From NCBI GenBank assembly GCA_029946105.1, contig JAQSDW010000005.1:1-64000 (forward strand): a stretch of 64,000 nt of DNA. Direction: 5' to 3'. Below, in pieces: positions 55,080 to 63,177 of this stretch (positions are counted from its first letter, which is position 1; each line of letters begins with the position of its first letter). The notes beneath the pieces were generated by a model. That model was given only the letters and a program-made list of their open reading frames with translations. It was not told the origin of the DNA and did no database searches. The position numbers were made by a program, and so were the translations under genes. The DNA is from Reyranella sp. (GTDB lineage Bacteria > Pseudomonadota > Alphaproteobacteria > Reyranellales > Reyranellaceae).

Positions 55080-55895
55080 CTACCACGAGAAGCGCCAGGA
55101 AAGCGCCGATCCCACGACGAACTGGTTTCGCGAGCCGCCGGGTCCCGTCACGATCGGTGAGTTGGCGACGGTGTCGGCAAGATAATTGTAGCTGCCGAAG
55201 GCAACGAAACTGAGGCTGTCGTGGATGCGCCAGACGGCGCTGGTGCCGACGCCGACACTGCGCAAGCCAGCGCCAGGATAGTACTGGGCATATCCAGAAT
55301 TGATCGACTGCGTGGCATCGATGCCGAAATAGGCCTGATTGTAGGTGCCGTCGGTGACGGAGAGCCGGGGACCGGCGGACAGGAACACGGTGTCGCTCAA
55401 CCGCATCTTGCCGTCGATCAGGGCGTCGAAGACGAGGCCATTGCTGCCGCCCAGGCCTCGCCGAAGCTCGACCTTGGCGGCGAGAAAGGGCAAGTCGTAG
55501 CGCAGGAAGCCGCCGCCCTCGACGGTGAAAGGCACGTTGCCGGTTCCGAAGAGATAGCCGCCGTCGCCCTGGTTGCGCGGGAAACGGTAGCGCAGGATCG
55601 GACCGGCCTTGAAGCCGTCGGCGTCGAACAACTTGGCGCCGACGCCGTCGCGCGCCGAGATGAAGATCTTGTCGCGCTGGTAGCGCAGGTCGAGATTGGG
55701 TACTGGCAGGATTCGATAGTTCGCGCTGCCTTCAAACCACGGCGCCACGACCACACCGGGCCCGATATCGAAAGTCCAGTCCTTGGGCGGTGGTCCGGCC
55801 GGTTCGCTGCCGATCGACGACGGCTGGGCGGAGACGGTTCCCGCAGACGCCGTGATAATGGCTAGAGACAACGCAAAGACACGACGTAAATCCAT
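55080..55895 (-). CDS. MipA/OmpV family outer-membrane protein
   Basis: A 271-residue predicted outer-membrane beta-barrel. The signal peptide ends near TVSAQ, and the mature part has alternating aromatic and polar strands, including WTFDIGPGVVVAPWFEGS and YRILPVPNLDLRYQRDKIF, typical of MipA/OmpV scaffolding proteins. It ends in SALSWRFSW, with the terminal aromatic residue expected for barrel insertion. The ATG at 55895 lies eight bases after GGGAG; a GTG three codons earlier is an alternative. MipA proteins link murein enzymes, but this member's role is unknown. Confidence 0.9.
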   Translation of the reverse strand: MDLRRVFALSLAIITASAGTVSAQPSSIGSEPAGPPPKDWTFDIGPGVVVAPWFEGSANYRILPVPNLDLRYQRDKIFISARDGVGAKLFDADGFKAGPILRYRFPRNQGDGGYLFGTGNVPFTVEGGGFLRYDLPFLAAKVELRRGLGGSNGLVFDALIDGKMRLSDTVFLSAGPRLSVTDGTYNQAYFGIDATQSINSGYAQYYPGAGLRSVGVGTSAVWRIHDSLSFVAFGSYNYLADTVANSPIVTGPGGSRNQFVVGSALSWRFSW

Positions 55896-55960
55896 CCCAT
55901 CCACTCCCTACTTGAGCAAGCTCGTACGAAGTGAGGAAGCGGGTGGATCACGTCTTTCGA

Positions 55961-56623
55961 TCAGAATGCTGCTTCGAGCAGGCGTCGTGCTTCGTGCAGA
56001 TTCCCGATGACGGTCACGCACTTGGCGCGGACCTCGGGCAGTGGCGGAAGGATGTCGGGCACCATGATCGCCATGGTGCCGGCGGCGTGGGCGGCGGTGA
56101 GGCCGGCGTTGGAATCCTCGAAGGCGACACAGCGGCCGGGCGCTATCCCAAGCCGGCGCGCCGCTTCCAGGTAGACGTCGGGGTGCGGTTTGGCGCGCAC
56201 GACGTCGTCGCGCGTGGCGACTGCGGCAAAGCGATGGAGCAGGCCGGCGCGGCCGAGATGCCGCTCGGCCGTGGCCCGGCCGGACGCGGTCGCGACGGCC
56301 AGCGGCAGGCGGCGGGCGCCCAGGAAATCGAGCAGTTCGACCACGCCCTCCTTGACCGGGATGGCGGTGTCGAAGCGCTGCTTGGCGTGGGCGGAGAAGC
56401 GTTCGCGGAAATGTTCGATGCGGAAGCCGGCGCCGTAGAAGTCCCGGATCATGATGTCGCAGTCGGGGCCAGGGATGCCGATCATCGAATGGCAGAAATC
56501 GAGCGGCATTTTCAGGCCAAGCGCGTCGGCGGCAGCCTGCAGGGCCTCGATATAGACCGTTTCAGTGTCAATCAGCAGGCCATCCATGTCGAAAATGACG
56601 GCCTCGATGGGTTTCTCGAACAT
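55961..56623 (-). CDS. HAD superfamily hydrolase (beta-phosphoglucomutase-like)
   Basis: A 220-residue HAD phosphatase or phosphomutase. The nucleophile motif IFDMDGLLIDTETV lies at the N-terminus. A helical C1 cap follows, then the Thr/Ser motif region (LAVATASGRATAE), the Lys motif AKPHPDVYLEAARRLG and the metal Asp pair in VAFEDSNAGLTAA. This arrangement fits the GPH/beta-phosphoglucomutase group, which dephosphorylates small sugar phosphates. It is monocistronic and diverges from the cupin gene across 49 bp. Confidence 0.92.
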   Translation of the reverse strand: MFEKPIEAVIFDMDGLLIDTETVYIEALQAAADALGLKMPLDFCHSMIGIPGPDCDIMIRDFYGAGFRIEHFRERFSAHAKQRFDTAIPVKEGVVELLDFLGARRLPLAVATASGRATAERHLGRAGLLHRFAAVATRDDVVRAKPHPDVYLEAARRLGIAPGRCVAFEDSNAGLTAAHAAGTMAIMVPDILPPLPEVRAKCVTVIGNLHEARRLLEAAF

Positions 56624-56672
56624 GCTTTCGTTCTAAGCTCGATCCTGGAAACAGCAAGCGGGAGAAAAATTC

Positions 56673-57023
56673 ATGCGCATCCATAACCTATATGTCGACG
56701 AAAAAGGTGAAACTCACTTCCGTGACATCGAAGTCGAATGGAAGAACGAGGGCCGCGGTGGCAAGACCTCGGCCACCTTCCCGGCGACCGGCATCATCTT
56801 CCGCGAGACCCCGGGCACCTATGACTACGAATGGCATCCGGCGCCGCGCCGGCAATACATCATCAACCTCGACGGCGGCGTCTCGATCGAGGCGAGCGAC
56901 GGCGAAAAGCGCATCATCGGCGCCGGCGAGGTCATCCTGGTCGAGGATACCAGCGGCAAGGGTCATTTCTCGCGCGCCATCAACAACAAGATGCGCCATT
57001 CCATCTTCGTGCCGATCGAATAG
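56673..57023 (+). CDS. Small cupin-fold protein
   Basis: A 116-residue single-domain cupin-like protein. FRETPGTYDYEWHPAPRRQY and DGEKRIIGAGEVILVEDTSG correspond to cupin motifs 1 and 2, though only one or two of the usual metal-binding His residues are clear (EWHPAP, KMRHSIFV). Function unknown; such proteins act as small dioxygenases, isomerases or ligand binders. GGGAGAAAAATTC precedes the ATG. It is followed by a 22-bp inverted repeat and then the aminotransferase gene. Confidence 0.8.
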   Translation: MRIHNLYVDEKGETHFRDIEVEWKNEGRGGKTSATFPATGIIFRETPGTYDYEWHPAPRRQYIINLDGGVSIEASDGEKRIIGAGEVILVEDTSGKGHFSRAINNKMRHSIFVPIE

Positions 57024-57029
57024 TCGGCG

Positions 57030-57091
57030 GAGCGCGCCACTCCAGTGGCGCTCGTAAGTCAGAGAAGATGCGCCACTGGAGTGGTGCGCTC
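57030..57091. repeat. 22-bp inverted repeat pair between cupin and aminotransferase genes
   Basis: The 22-base sequence at 57030-57051 and the reverse complement of 57070-57091 are identical except for one base (GAGCGC, then G or A, then CCACTCCAGTGGCGC). Each arm is itself palindromic around CCACTCCAGTGG, so each can fold alone or the two can form one long hairpin with an 18-base loop. This is typical of dispersed palindromic elements. It lies just after the cupin stop, 15 bp before the next start. Confidence 0.7.
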
Positions 57092-57105
57092 CCATGAGGC
57101 CAAGC

Positions 57106-58398
57106 ATGAACATCCAGACTCCTGTCGATCGAACCAACGATCTCGTCGAAACCGCCAAGCGCGTGCTGCCGGGCGGCAGCTTCGGCAACATGCCGGCCGA
57201 GGTGATTCTGCGGGAAGGGAAGGGCGGTCGGATCTGGGACGAGGCCGGCAAGGAATATGTCGACTTCCTGCTGGGCTCGGGGCCGATGTTCATCGGCCAT
57301 GCCCATCCCGAGGTGACGGCGGCGGTGCAGGCGCAGGTGCCGTTCGGCACGACCTTCTTCGGCAACAACCGTCACGGCATCGCACTCGCCGAGGCGATCG
57401 TCGACGCCGTGCCCTGCGCCGACCAGGTGCGCTTCGTCTGCTCCGGCACCGAGGCCGATCTCTATGCCATGCGGGCGGCGCGTGCCTTCCGCAAGCGCGA
57501 CAAGATCCTGAAGTTCGAGGGCGGCTACCACGGCATGAGCGACTACGCGCTGGTCTCGCTGGCGCCCAAGAACCCGGGCAATTTCCCGCGCGGCTCGATC
57601 GATTCCGCCGGCATTCCGAAGTCGGTGGCCGACGAGATGGTGGTCGCGGCCTTCAACGACATCGACATGGTGCGGAGCCTGATCGAGGAGCAGAAGGACG
57701 AGCTGGCCGGCGTCATCGTCGAGCCGTTCCAGCGCCTGATCCCGCCCAAGCCGGGCTTCCTGCAGGCGCTGCGTGAGGTGACGGCCGAGTACGGCATTCC
57801 GCTGATCTTCGACGAGGTCGTGACCGGCTTCCGCTTCGCCTATGGCGGCGCCCAGGAATATTACGGCGTGACGCCCGATCTCTGCACCCTGGGCAAGATC
57901 GTGGGTGGTGGCTTTGCCCTGGCAGCCGTCGCCGGCCGCGCCGACATCATGGCGCATTTCGACCGGATCACGATGGCCGACGAGGATTTCATCTTCCAGG
58001 TCGGCACGCTCTCGGGCAATCCGGTGGCTTCGGTCGCGGGTCTCGCGACGCTGGAAGTGCTGAAGCAGCCCGGCACCTATGAGAAAGTCTTCGCCACCGG
58101 CCGCACGCTGATGGACACCCTGCAGGAGCTCTTGAACTCAGCCGGCTTCAAGGCCCAGGTGATCGGCGAGCCGCCGCTGTTCGACATCCTCTTCACCGAC
58201 CAGCCGATCAAGGACTATCGCGATACCTTGAAGGCCGACACCGCGATCCTGAAGCGTTTCAACCAGCTCCTGCGCACCCGCGGCATCATGAAGGGCGAGA
58301 GCAAATACTATGTCAGCCTGGCCCACACCCAGGCCGACATCGACCACACGATCGGCGCCTGGACCGACGCGTTGAAGGAGCTGAAGGCCGGCCGCTAG
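57106..58398 (+). CDS. Class III aminotransferase (GSA aminomutase-like)
   Basis: A 430-residue PLP enzyme of aminotransferase class III. RVLPGGSFGNMP resembles glutamate-1-semialdehyde aminomutases, and CSGTEADLYAMRAAR is the phosphate-binding loop. FDEVVTGFR carries Asp236, which contacts the PLP ring nitrogen, and TLGKIVGGGF carries the Schiff-base Lys264. As the usual hemL context is absent, a catabolic transaminase or aminomutase acting on an amine is more likely. The ATG at 57106 is preferred to 57094. A GTG-initiated GFA-like gene follows at 58416. Confidence 0.92.
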   Translation: MNIQTPVDRTNDLVETAKRVLPGGSFGNMPAEVILREGKGGRIWDEAGKEYVDFLLGSGPMFIGHAHPEVTAAVQAQVPFGTTFFGNNRHGIALAEAIVDAVPCADQVRFVCSGTEADLYAMRAARAFRKRDKILKFEGGYHGMSDYALVSLAPKNPGNFPRGSIDSAGIPKSVADEMVVAAFNDIDMVRSLIEEQKDELAGVIVEPFQRLIPPKPGFLQALREVTAEYGIPLIFDEVVTGFRFAYGGAQEYYGVTPDLCTLGKIVGGGFALAAVAGRADIMAHFDRITMADEDFIFQVGTLSGNPVASVAGLATLEVLKQPGTYEKVFATGRTLMDTLQELLNSAGFKAQVIGEPPLFDILFTDQPIKDYRDTLKADTAILKRFNQLLRTRGIMKGESKYYVSLAHTQADIDHTIGAWTDALKELKAGR

Positions 58399-58415
58399 GA
58401 CAGAAGAGGGCCAAC

Positions 58416-58937
58416 GTGCGCAAAGCAACGATCCTGGGAAAACCATGGAAGGCGTCCGAGACAGTGGTCGCCGCCGGCCAGTGTCTTTGTGGCGCCGTCG
58501 AAATCGAGATCGAGACGCCCGCGCGCTGGGCTTGGCACGATCATTCCGGGGCGACCCGGCGCGCACATGGCGCTGCCTATGCGACCTACGTCGGCAGCTG
58601 GCGGCGGCGCTTTCGCGTGACCAAGGGCCAGGCCGACATCACGCGATTTCAGGACGAGGCGACCGGGACGATCCGGAGTTTTTGCGCTCGCTGCGGAACG
58701 CCGCTGGTCTACGAACGCGCGCGCTCGGCGCACATGGTCAATATCCCGCGCGCGCTCTTCCCGGGCCGCACGGGCCGCGAACCCCACTATCACATCGCCA
58801 TCGATCAATTGCAGGATTGGACCTATCTCGGTGAGCCGCTGGTTCCGCTGAAAGGCTATCCCGGCGTCGTCTGGACGCGGCCGACCCGGAATTCGACCCG
58901 GAAGAAGCGCGGCACGGTGCAGACGCGCAACGTCTGA
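58416..58937 (+). CDS. GFA/CENP-V-like protein with altered zinc ligands
   Basis: A 173-residue protein of the GFA (glutathione-dependent formaldehyde-activating, CENP-V) fold. The first Cys pair is in CLCGAVE and the last pair in CARCGTPL, as expected. The central segment, usually CHCSxCRRAHG, reads WHDHSGATRRAHG, so two or three Cys ligands are replaced by His or Thr. One zinc site may therefore be lost or rebuilt. Translation starts at GTG 58416 after GAGGG. It is 17 bp after the aminotransferase gene and probably co-transcribed. Confidence 0.85.
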   Translation: MRKATILGKPWKASETVVAAGQCLCGAVEIEIETPARWAWHDHSGATRRAHGAAYATYVGSWRRRFRVTKGQADITRFQDEATGTIRSFCARCGTPLVYERARSAHMVNIPRALFPGRTGREPHYHIAIDQLQDWTYLGEPLVPLKGYPGVVWTRPTRNSTRKKRGTVQTRNV

Positions 58938-58950
58938 GCGGGAGACGATC

Positions 58951-59728
58951 ATGAACATCGACTTTCACGCAGCCGCCAATCGCTACAGCTATGCCGGCAG
59001 GGAGGCGCAACCCGATTGGATCGCGGTCGTCCGGTCTCTGATCGATCCTGCGGGCAAGCGGGTTGCCGACATCGGCTGTGGCGGCGGTATCTACAGTGCT
59101 GCATGGGCGGATCTCGGCGCGGCTGAGGTCACGGGTGTCGACTTTTCGGCCGAGATGGTGCGGACGGCGACCGAGAAGAATCGCGAGAGGACCAACAGCG
59201 CCTTTAAGCAGGGTGATGCGCTGGCGACCGGGTTGCCGGCGGCAAGCGTCGACATCGTGTTCGAGCGTGCGCTCATTCATCATCTGACGGATTACGACGC
59301 CTGTTTCGGTGAAGCCGGGCGGCTTCTCGCCGGCGGTGGGCGGGCGATTATCCAGGATCGCACGCCGGAGGATGTCGCGCTGCCCGGATCGCCCGAGCAC
59401 ATCAGGGGCTATTTCTTCGAATGCTTCCCCAAGCTGCTGGAAAACCGAGCGGGCACGACGTCCGACGCTCGAGGCGGTCGAGCACGCCCTGCGCCGCGCC
59501 GGCTTCGAGGCGCTGCGGACCGTCACGGTGTGGGAAACGCGCAAACGCCATGACGATGTTCGTGCCCTGGCGGCGGATCTCCTCGGCCGCGTCGAGCGAT
59601 CGATCCTGCACGCGCTCACCGATCAGGAATTGAACGAGCTTATCGCCTTCATCGGCCAACGCCTTCCCGCTGATGCGCCCCTCGTTGAAAAGGACCGGTG
59701 GACGATCTGGTCCGGCACGAAGACCTAG
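58951..59728 (+). pseudogene. SAM-dependent methyltransferase, frameshifted
   Basis: The N-terminal part from ATG 58951 is a clear class I methyltransferase: VADIGCGGGIYS is the SAM-binding motif I, GVDFSAEM motif II, and LPAASVDIVFERALIHHL motif IV. That frame degenerates after FECFPKLLEN and stops at 59553. The natural C-terminus (RRPTLEAVEHALRRAGFEAL, ending WTIWSGTKT) continues in another frame to 59728. The switch lies near 59445-59460, where one extra base beside an AAAA run would explain it. Either a recent mutation or a sequencing error. Confidence 0.7.
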
Positions 59729-59740
59729 GTCGCGCTCCAC

Positions 59741-60487
59741 TCAGGGTTCGTCGAGGCCCTTCTTCTTCAGGATCGGCAGGTTCTTCGGGTCGGCCAGCAT
59801 CAGCAGCAGCTCATCGGCCGCGGCGCGGTTGCGTGATGCGACCGAGACGCCGCCCGAATAGGGCAGGTAGTGCTGGACCTCGAGCGGGATGGGCCCCACC
59901 AGCATCGCGCCCGGCACGGCCAGAAGCTCGCTCATTGGCTGCATGGCGATCTCGGCCTCTCCGGTCACGACCTTCTCGGCCGAGTACCCGCCCTTCACCA
60001 GGACGGTCTTGGATTTCAGCTCGGCGGCGATGCCCATCTTTTCGAACAGGTTGGCGAGGTAGAGGCCGGCCGAGCCGCCCGATGCCGGATCGGTGTAGGC
60101 GATGGCCCGCGCGGCGAGCAGGCTCTTCTTCCACGCGTCGACCGTGGAGATGTCGGGCACGGGCGCGCCCTGCTTGACGGCGACGCCGATACCGACCCGC
60201 GCCAGCGCCTTGGCGCTGCTCTCGACGATGCGGTTGCCGAGATAGGGCCCCAGCACCAGCGGCGGCATGACGACGACGTCGAAATACTCGCCGGCGCCCA
60301 CCCGCTTGCCGAGATTGCCGGCGGTGTCGTTCTCGATCGTCACTTTGTGGCCGGTGCGCTTCTCGAACTCGGGCACCAGTTCCAGCGCCGCCGGCTTGAA
60401 GGCGCCGGCGGTCAGCAGCTTGAGATCGACCGCCGCGGCGCCACCCGAGCCGGCGAGTAGGCAGATGAAGGCAAGGATGATGCGCAT
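59741..60487 (-). CDS. ModA-like ABC substrate-binding protein
   Basis: A 248-residue periplasmic binding protein resembling molybdate receptors (ModA, SBP_bac_11). It has a short signal peptide (MRIILAFICLLAGSGGAAAV), then LKLLTAGAFKPAALELVPEF, the first ligand loop with a Gly-Ala pair in place of the usual Ala-Ala-Ser. IAYTDPASGGSAGLYLANLF is the central motif. No ModB or ModC genes are near, and it ends a minus-strand unit with CoA-transferase and oxidoreductase genes. An organic ligand is therefore possible. Confidence 0.88.
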   Translation of the reverse strand: MRIILAFICLLAGSGGAAAVDLKLLTAGAFKPAALELVPEFEKRTGHKVTIENDTAGNLGKRVGAGEYFDVVVMPPLVLGPYLGNRIVESSAKALARVGIGVAVKQGAPVPDISTVDAWKKSLLAARAIAYTDPASGGSAGLYLANLFEKMGIAAELKSKTVLVKGGYSAEKVVTGEAEIAMQPMSELLAVPGAMLVGPIPLEVQHYLPYSGGVSVASRNRAAADELLLMLADPKNLPILKKKGLDEP

Positions 60488-60498
60488 GGTCGGATCCT

Positions 60499-61422
60499 CT
60501 AGCTGGGTGTGCCCATGATGTAGGGTTTCAGCATCGCATGCAGGAAGGTATGGGTGGGAACGGGCACGCCATATTTGCCACCGAGTTCGATCACCTTGCC
60601 GGAAAGCCACGGCAACTCGATCCTGTTGCCGCGCAGGAGGTCGGCGCCCATCGAGGCCATCAGGTGGGCGGGCGCATTGCGGTTGAAGTTGAGCGTGCGG
60701 TCCACGGCATCGCCCGGCAGCGCAATGCCCGAGGCGCGGCCGACGGCCACCACCTCCTCGTAGGCGGCGATGAAATAGGGCGCGATATCGGGATCGTTGC
60801 GCAGGTTGCCGATCGGCAGCCGGGTGAGCGCCATCATGCCGGCATTGGAGGCGAGCAGGATGAATTTCATCCAGAGCTCGGTCAGGATCGCCTCGCTGAA
60901 GACACCGTCGATGCCGGCCTTGGCGCAGGCGGCGGCCAGTGCCTGGCCGCGCGGGCTCTTCGTGCCATCGAGTTCGCCGAACACCATGCGCATCACCGTG
61001 CCGGTCTGGCGGATGACGCCGGGCTCGGCGATGACGGCGCTGATGTTGGCGACGCCGGGCATCACGGCCTGCTTGCCTAGGAGGGGGATCAGCCGTTCGT
61101 GGGCATCGATGCCGTTCTGCAGGGTGATGACGGCGGTATCCTTGCCGACCATCGGCTTGATCTGCTGGCCGGCGCTCTCGACGTCCCATAGTTTTACGCA
61201 AAGCAGCACGACGTCGACTGGCCCGACCGTGCGCGGGTCGTCGGTGGCTTGCGTGAGAGTGACATGCGTCTCGCCGCGGCCGCCCTCGACCTTGAGCCCT
61301 TTGCTCTTCATGGCAGCGAGATGCGCGCCGCGGGCGATGAAGGTGACGTCCTCGCCTGCCTGGGCGAGTGCGGCGCCATAGCCGCCGCCAATGCCGCCCG
61401 CGCCAACGATCGCTATACGCAT
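60499..61422 (-). CDS. 2-dehydropantoate 2-reductase family protein
   Basis: A 307-residue ApbA/PanE-type reductase with the full dinucleotide motif AIVGAGGIGGGYG at the N-terminus. VITLQNGIDAHERL and LWMKFILLASNAG, the catalytic Lys region, are family hallmarks. It is a distant paralogue of the gene at 2676-3608 and keeps the canonical glycine motif that the other has altered. It lies 11 bp upstream of the ModA-like gene and 9 bp after the HutD-like gene. Pantothenate synthesis or reduction of another 2-oxo acid are both possible. Confidence 0.88.
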   Translation of the reverse strand: MRIAIVGAGGIGGGYGAALAQAGEDVTFIARGAHLAAMKSKGLKVEGGRGETHVTLTQATDDPRTVGPVDVVLLCVKLWDVESAGQQIKPMVGKDTAVITLQNGIDAHERLIPLLGKQAVMPGVANISAVIAEPGVIRQTGTVMRMVFGELDGTKSPRGQALAAACAKAGIDGVFSEAILTELWMKFILLASNAGMMALTRLPIGNLRNDPDIAPYFIAAYEEVVAVGRASGIALPGDAVDRTLNFNRNAPAHLMASMGADLLRGNRIELPWLSGKVIELGGKYGVPVPTHTFLHAMLKPYIMGTPS

Positions 61423-61431
61423 GTCGTTCTC

Positions 61432-61986
61432 CTAAATGATGCTGGCGAGTAGAACGCGCCCGGCCGATGCGGCGACGGGGATCAACGTATCGGCCTCGAT
61501 GCGCAGGCCGTGATCCACTGCGAGCTCGTAGCCTGTGCCCAGCACGTCGATCGTGGCGGGCTCAGCGGGGCAATAGGCAATGTGCGTGCCGGCGCCGAGG
61601 ATGATGTCGCGGCCGGCCTCGAGCACCCGGATGTCGATCCTCACCTTGGCGCGGTCGCCGATGAGATTGACCACCTCGACCGGTCCTGCCTCGAGGCGGC
61701 TCACGATCGGCGTTTCGCCGGCGAAGCGCACCGGTCGCAAGGGCTGGCGGACGTCGATCTCGCCGTCCCGCGTCTGCAGTACCAGGCCACTGCCGGCCAC
61801 GAGAACTTGTACGCGATCGAAGCCGCGATAATCCGAGAAGGGGCCGGGCGCCACGATGGGCGTGCGGCCGAAGCGCCAGACGTCGCCGTCCTTGTCGGTC
61901 ACGGCGGCGATATCGACCGTGACGCCGCCGCCGTTCCGCCACGGCGTGGTGACGTATTGCGCGGGGCTGAGCCGGGTAATCGTCAT
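61432..61986 (-). CDS. hutD: HutD/Ves family cupin protein
   Basis: A 184-residue bicupin of the HutD/Ves family. TPWRNGGGVT near residue 15 is the family's signature, with the SDYRGFDRVQVLVAG segment forming the next strands. HutD is associated with histidine utilisation in Pseudomonas, but no hut genes are in the window. The start codon overlaps the CoA-transferase stop by 4 bp (ATGA), so it is coupled to that gene. It may act as a regulator or small-molecule binder. Confidence 0.88.
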   Translation of the reverse strand: MTITRLSPAQYVTTPWRNGGGVTVDIAAVTDKDGDVWRFGRTPIVAPGPFSDYRGFDRVQVLVAGSGLVLQTRDGEIDVRQPLRPVRFAGETPIVSRLEAGPVEVVNLIGDRAKVRIDIRVLEAGRDIILGAGTHIAYCPAEPATIDVLGTGYELAVDHGLRIEADTLIPVAASAGRVLLASII

Positions 61987-63167
61987 GCTGCTGCCACGGT
62001 GCCGTCGGCCAGCAGGGCCGTGATCTCGGCCGGCGCATAGCCGTGCTCGGCCAGGATCGCTGGGCTGTGCTGACCCGGTACCGGCGCGGTGGCGCGGAGC
62101 GTATTGGCGGCCGGTGGCGGCGTGCCGGGCAGCGCCGGCACCGGCACCGCTCGCGGCAGGCCGGCCTGTTCCAGCCAGTTGATCAGGCCGGTTTCGCGCA
62201 CCTGCGGCTGGGCGATGAACTCGGCGTAGCTGTTCAGGCGTTCATGCATGATGCGGGCCTCGGTCAGGCGCCTGCTCCATTCGGCGCACGGCCGCGATGC
62301 CAGCGCTGGCCGCACGATGGCGTAGAGCGCCACGTCGTTGGCCAGCCGCGACGCCGGATCGGCGAAGCGTGGCTCGGCGGCGAGCGCGGGCATGTCCATC
62401 GCCGCGCACAGGCTCGTCCAGTCGCGGTCGTTGATGGCCACGATCGACATCCAGCCGTCGGCCGTCTGGAAGACACCACCCGGCGCGCCGCCGGGTTTCA
62501 TCGTGCCGCCCTCGAGATGGCAGGCCATGAGACGGATCGACTGCAGCGCGGTCGCGGCCTGCATCAGGCTGACCTCGATGTAGCGGCCGTGCGCCTCGTC
62601 GCGCCGGGCATAGAGGGCCGAGGCGAGCGCCTGGTAGGCATAGAGCGCCGTCGACATGTCGACCACGATCACCGGGACGCGATGGGGAATGCCGTCGTCG
62701 CCGCGATTCTCCGCCATCAGGCCGGTATAGGCCTGCAGCACGGGATCCATCGCCGGCCGCTCGGCGAGCGGCCCGGTCTGGCCGAAGCCCGAGATCGAGA
62801 GGTAGAGGATGCGCGGAACGCGGGCCGAGACGGCCGCGTAGTCGAAGCCCAGCCGCCGGATCACGCCCGGCCTGAATCCTTCGAGGAAGACATCGGCGCC
62901 TTCCAACAGGCGCCACACCACCTGCTTGCCGGCCTCGCGCTTGAGGTCGACGGCGATGCTGCGCTTGCCCATGTTGCCGATGATCGAATAGGCGGTGTGG
63001 CTGCCATAGCGGGCGCCCAGCGCGCGGGCCCAGTCACCTTCGCCCTGGCTTTCGACCTTGATCACTTGCGCGCCGTGCTGGGCCAGCAGCATCGCGCAGT
63101 AAGGACCGGCGATGCCCTGGCTGAGGTCGATCACCTTGAGTCCGGCGAAGGGCGCGTCATAACTCAT
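61983..63167 (-). CDS. Class III CoA-transferase (CaiB/BaiF family)
   Basis: A 394-residue CoA-transferase that exchanges CoA between carboxylic acids. The opening APFAGLKVIDLSQGIAGPYC and AQHGAQVIKVESQGEGDWAR are family signatures, and FLEGFRPGVIRRLG follows. The position of the catalytic Asp, expected in the EVSLMQAA stretch, appears to be Glu (YIEVSLMQ), or the true Asp lies elsewhere; I cannot decide by eye. Activation of a carboxylate for degradation is likely. It is 10 bp downstream of the MDR oxidoreductase gene. Confidence 0.9.
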   Translation of the reverse strand: MSYDAPFAGLKVIDLSQGIAGPYCAMLLAQHGAQVIKVESQGEGDWARALGARYGSHTAYSIIGNMGKRSIAVDLKREAGKQVVWRLLEGADVFLEGFRPGVIRRLGFDYAAVSARVPRILYLSISGFGQTGPLAERPAMDPVLQAYTGLMAENRGDDGIPHRVPVIVVDMSTALYAYQALASALYARRDEAHGRYIEVSLMQAATALQSIRLMACHLEGGTMKPGGAPGGVFQTADGWMSIVAINDRDWTSLCAAMDMPALAAEPRFADPASRLANDVALYAIVRPALASRPCAEWSRRLTEARIMHERLNSYAEFIAQPQVRETGLINWLEQAGLPRAVPVPALPGTPPPAANTLRATAPVPGQHSPAILAEHGYAPAEITALLADGTVAAA

Positions 63168-63177
63168 GGGGCAGGGC

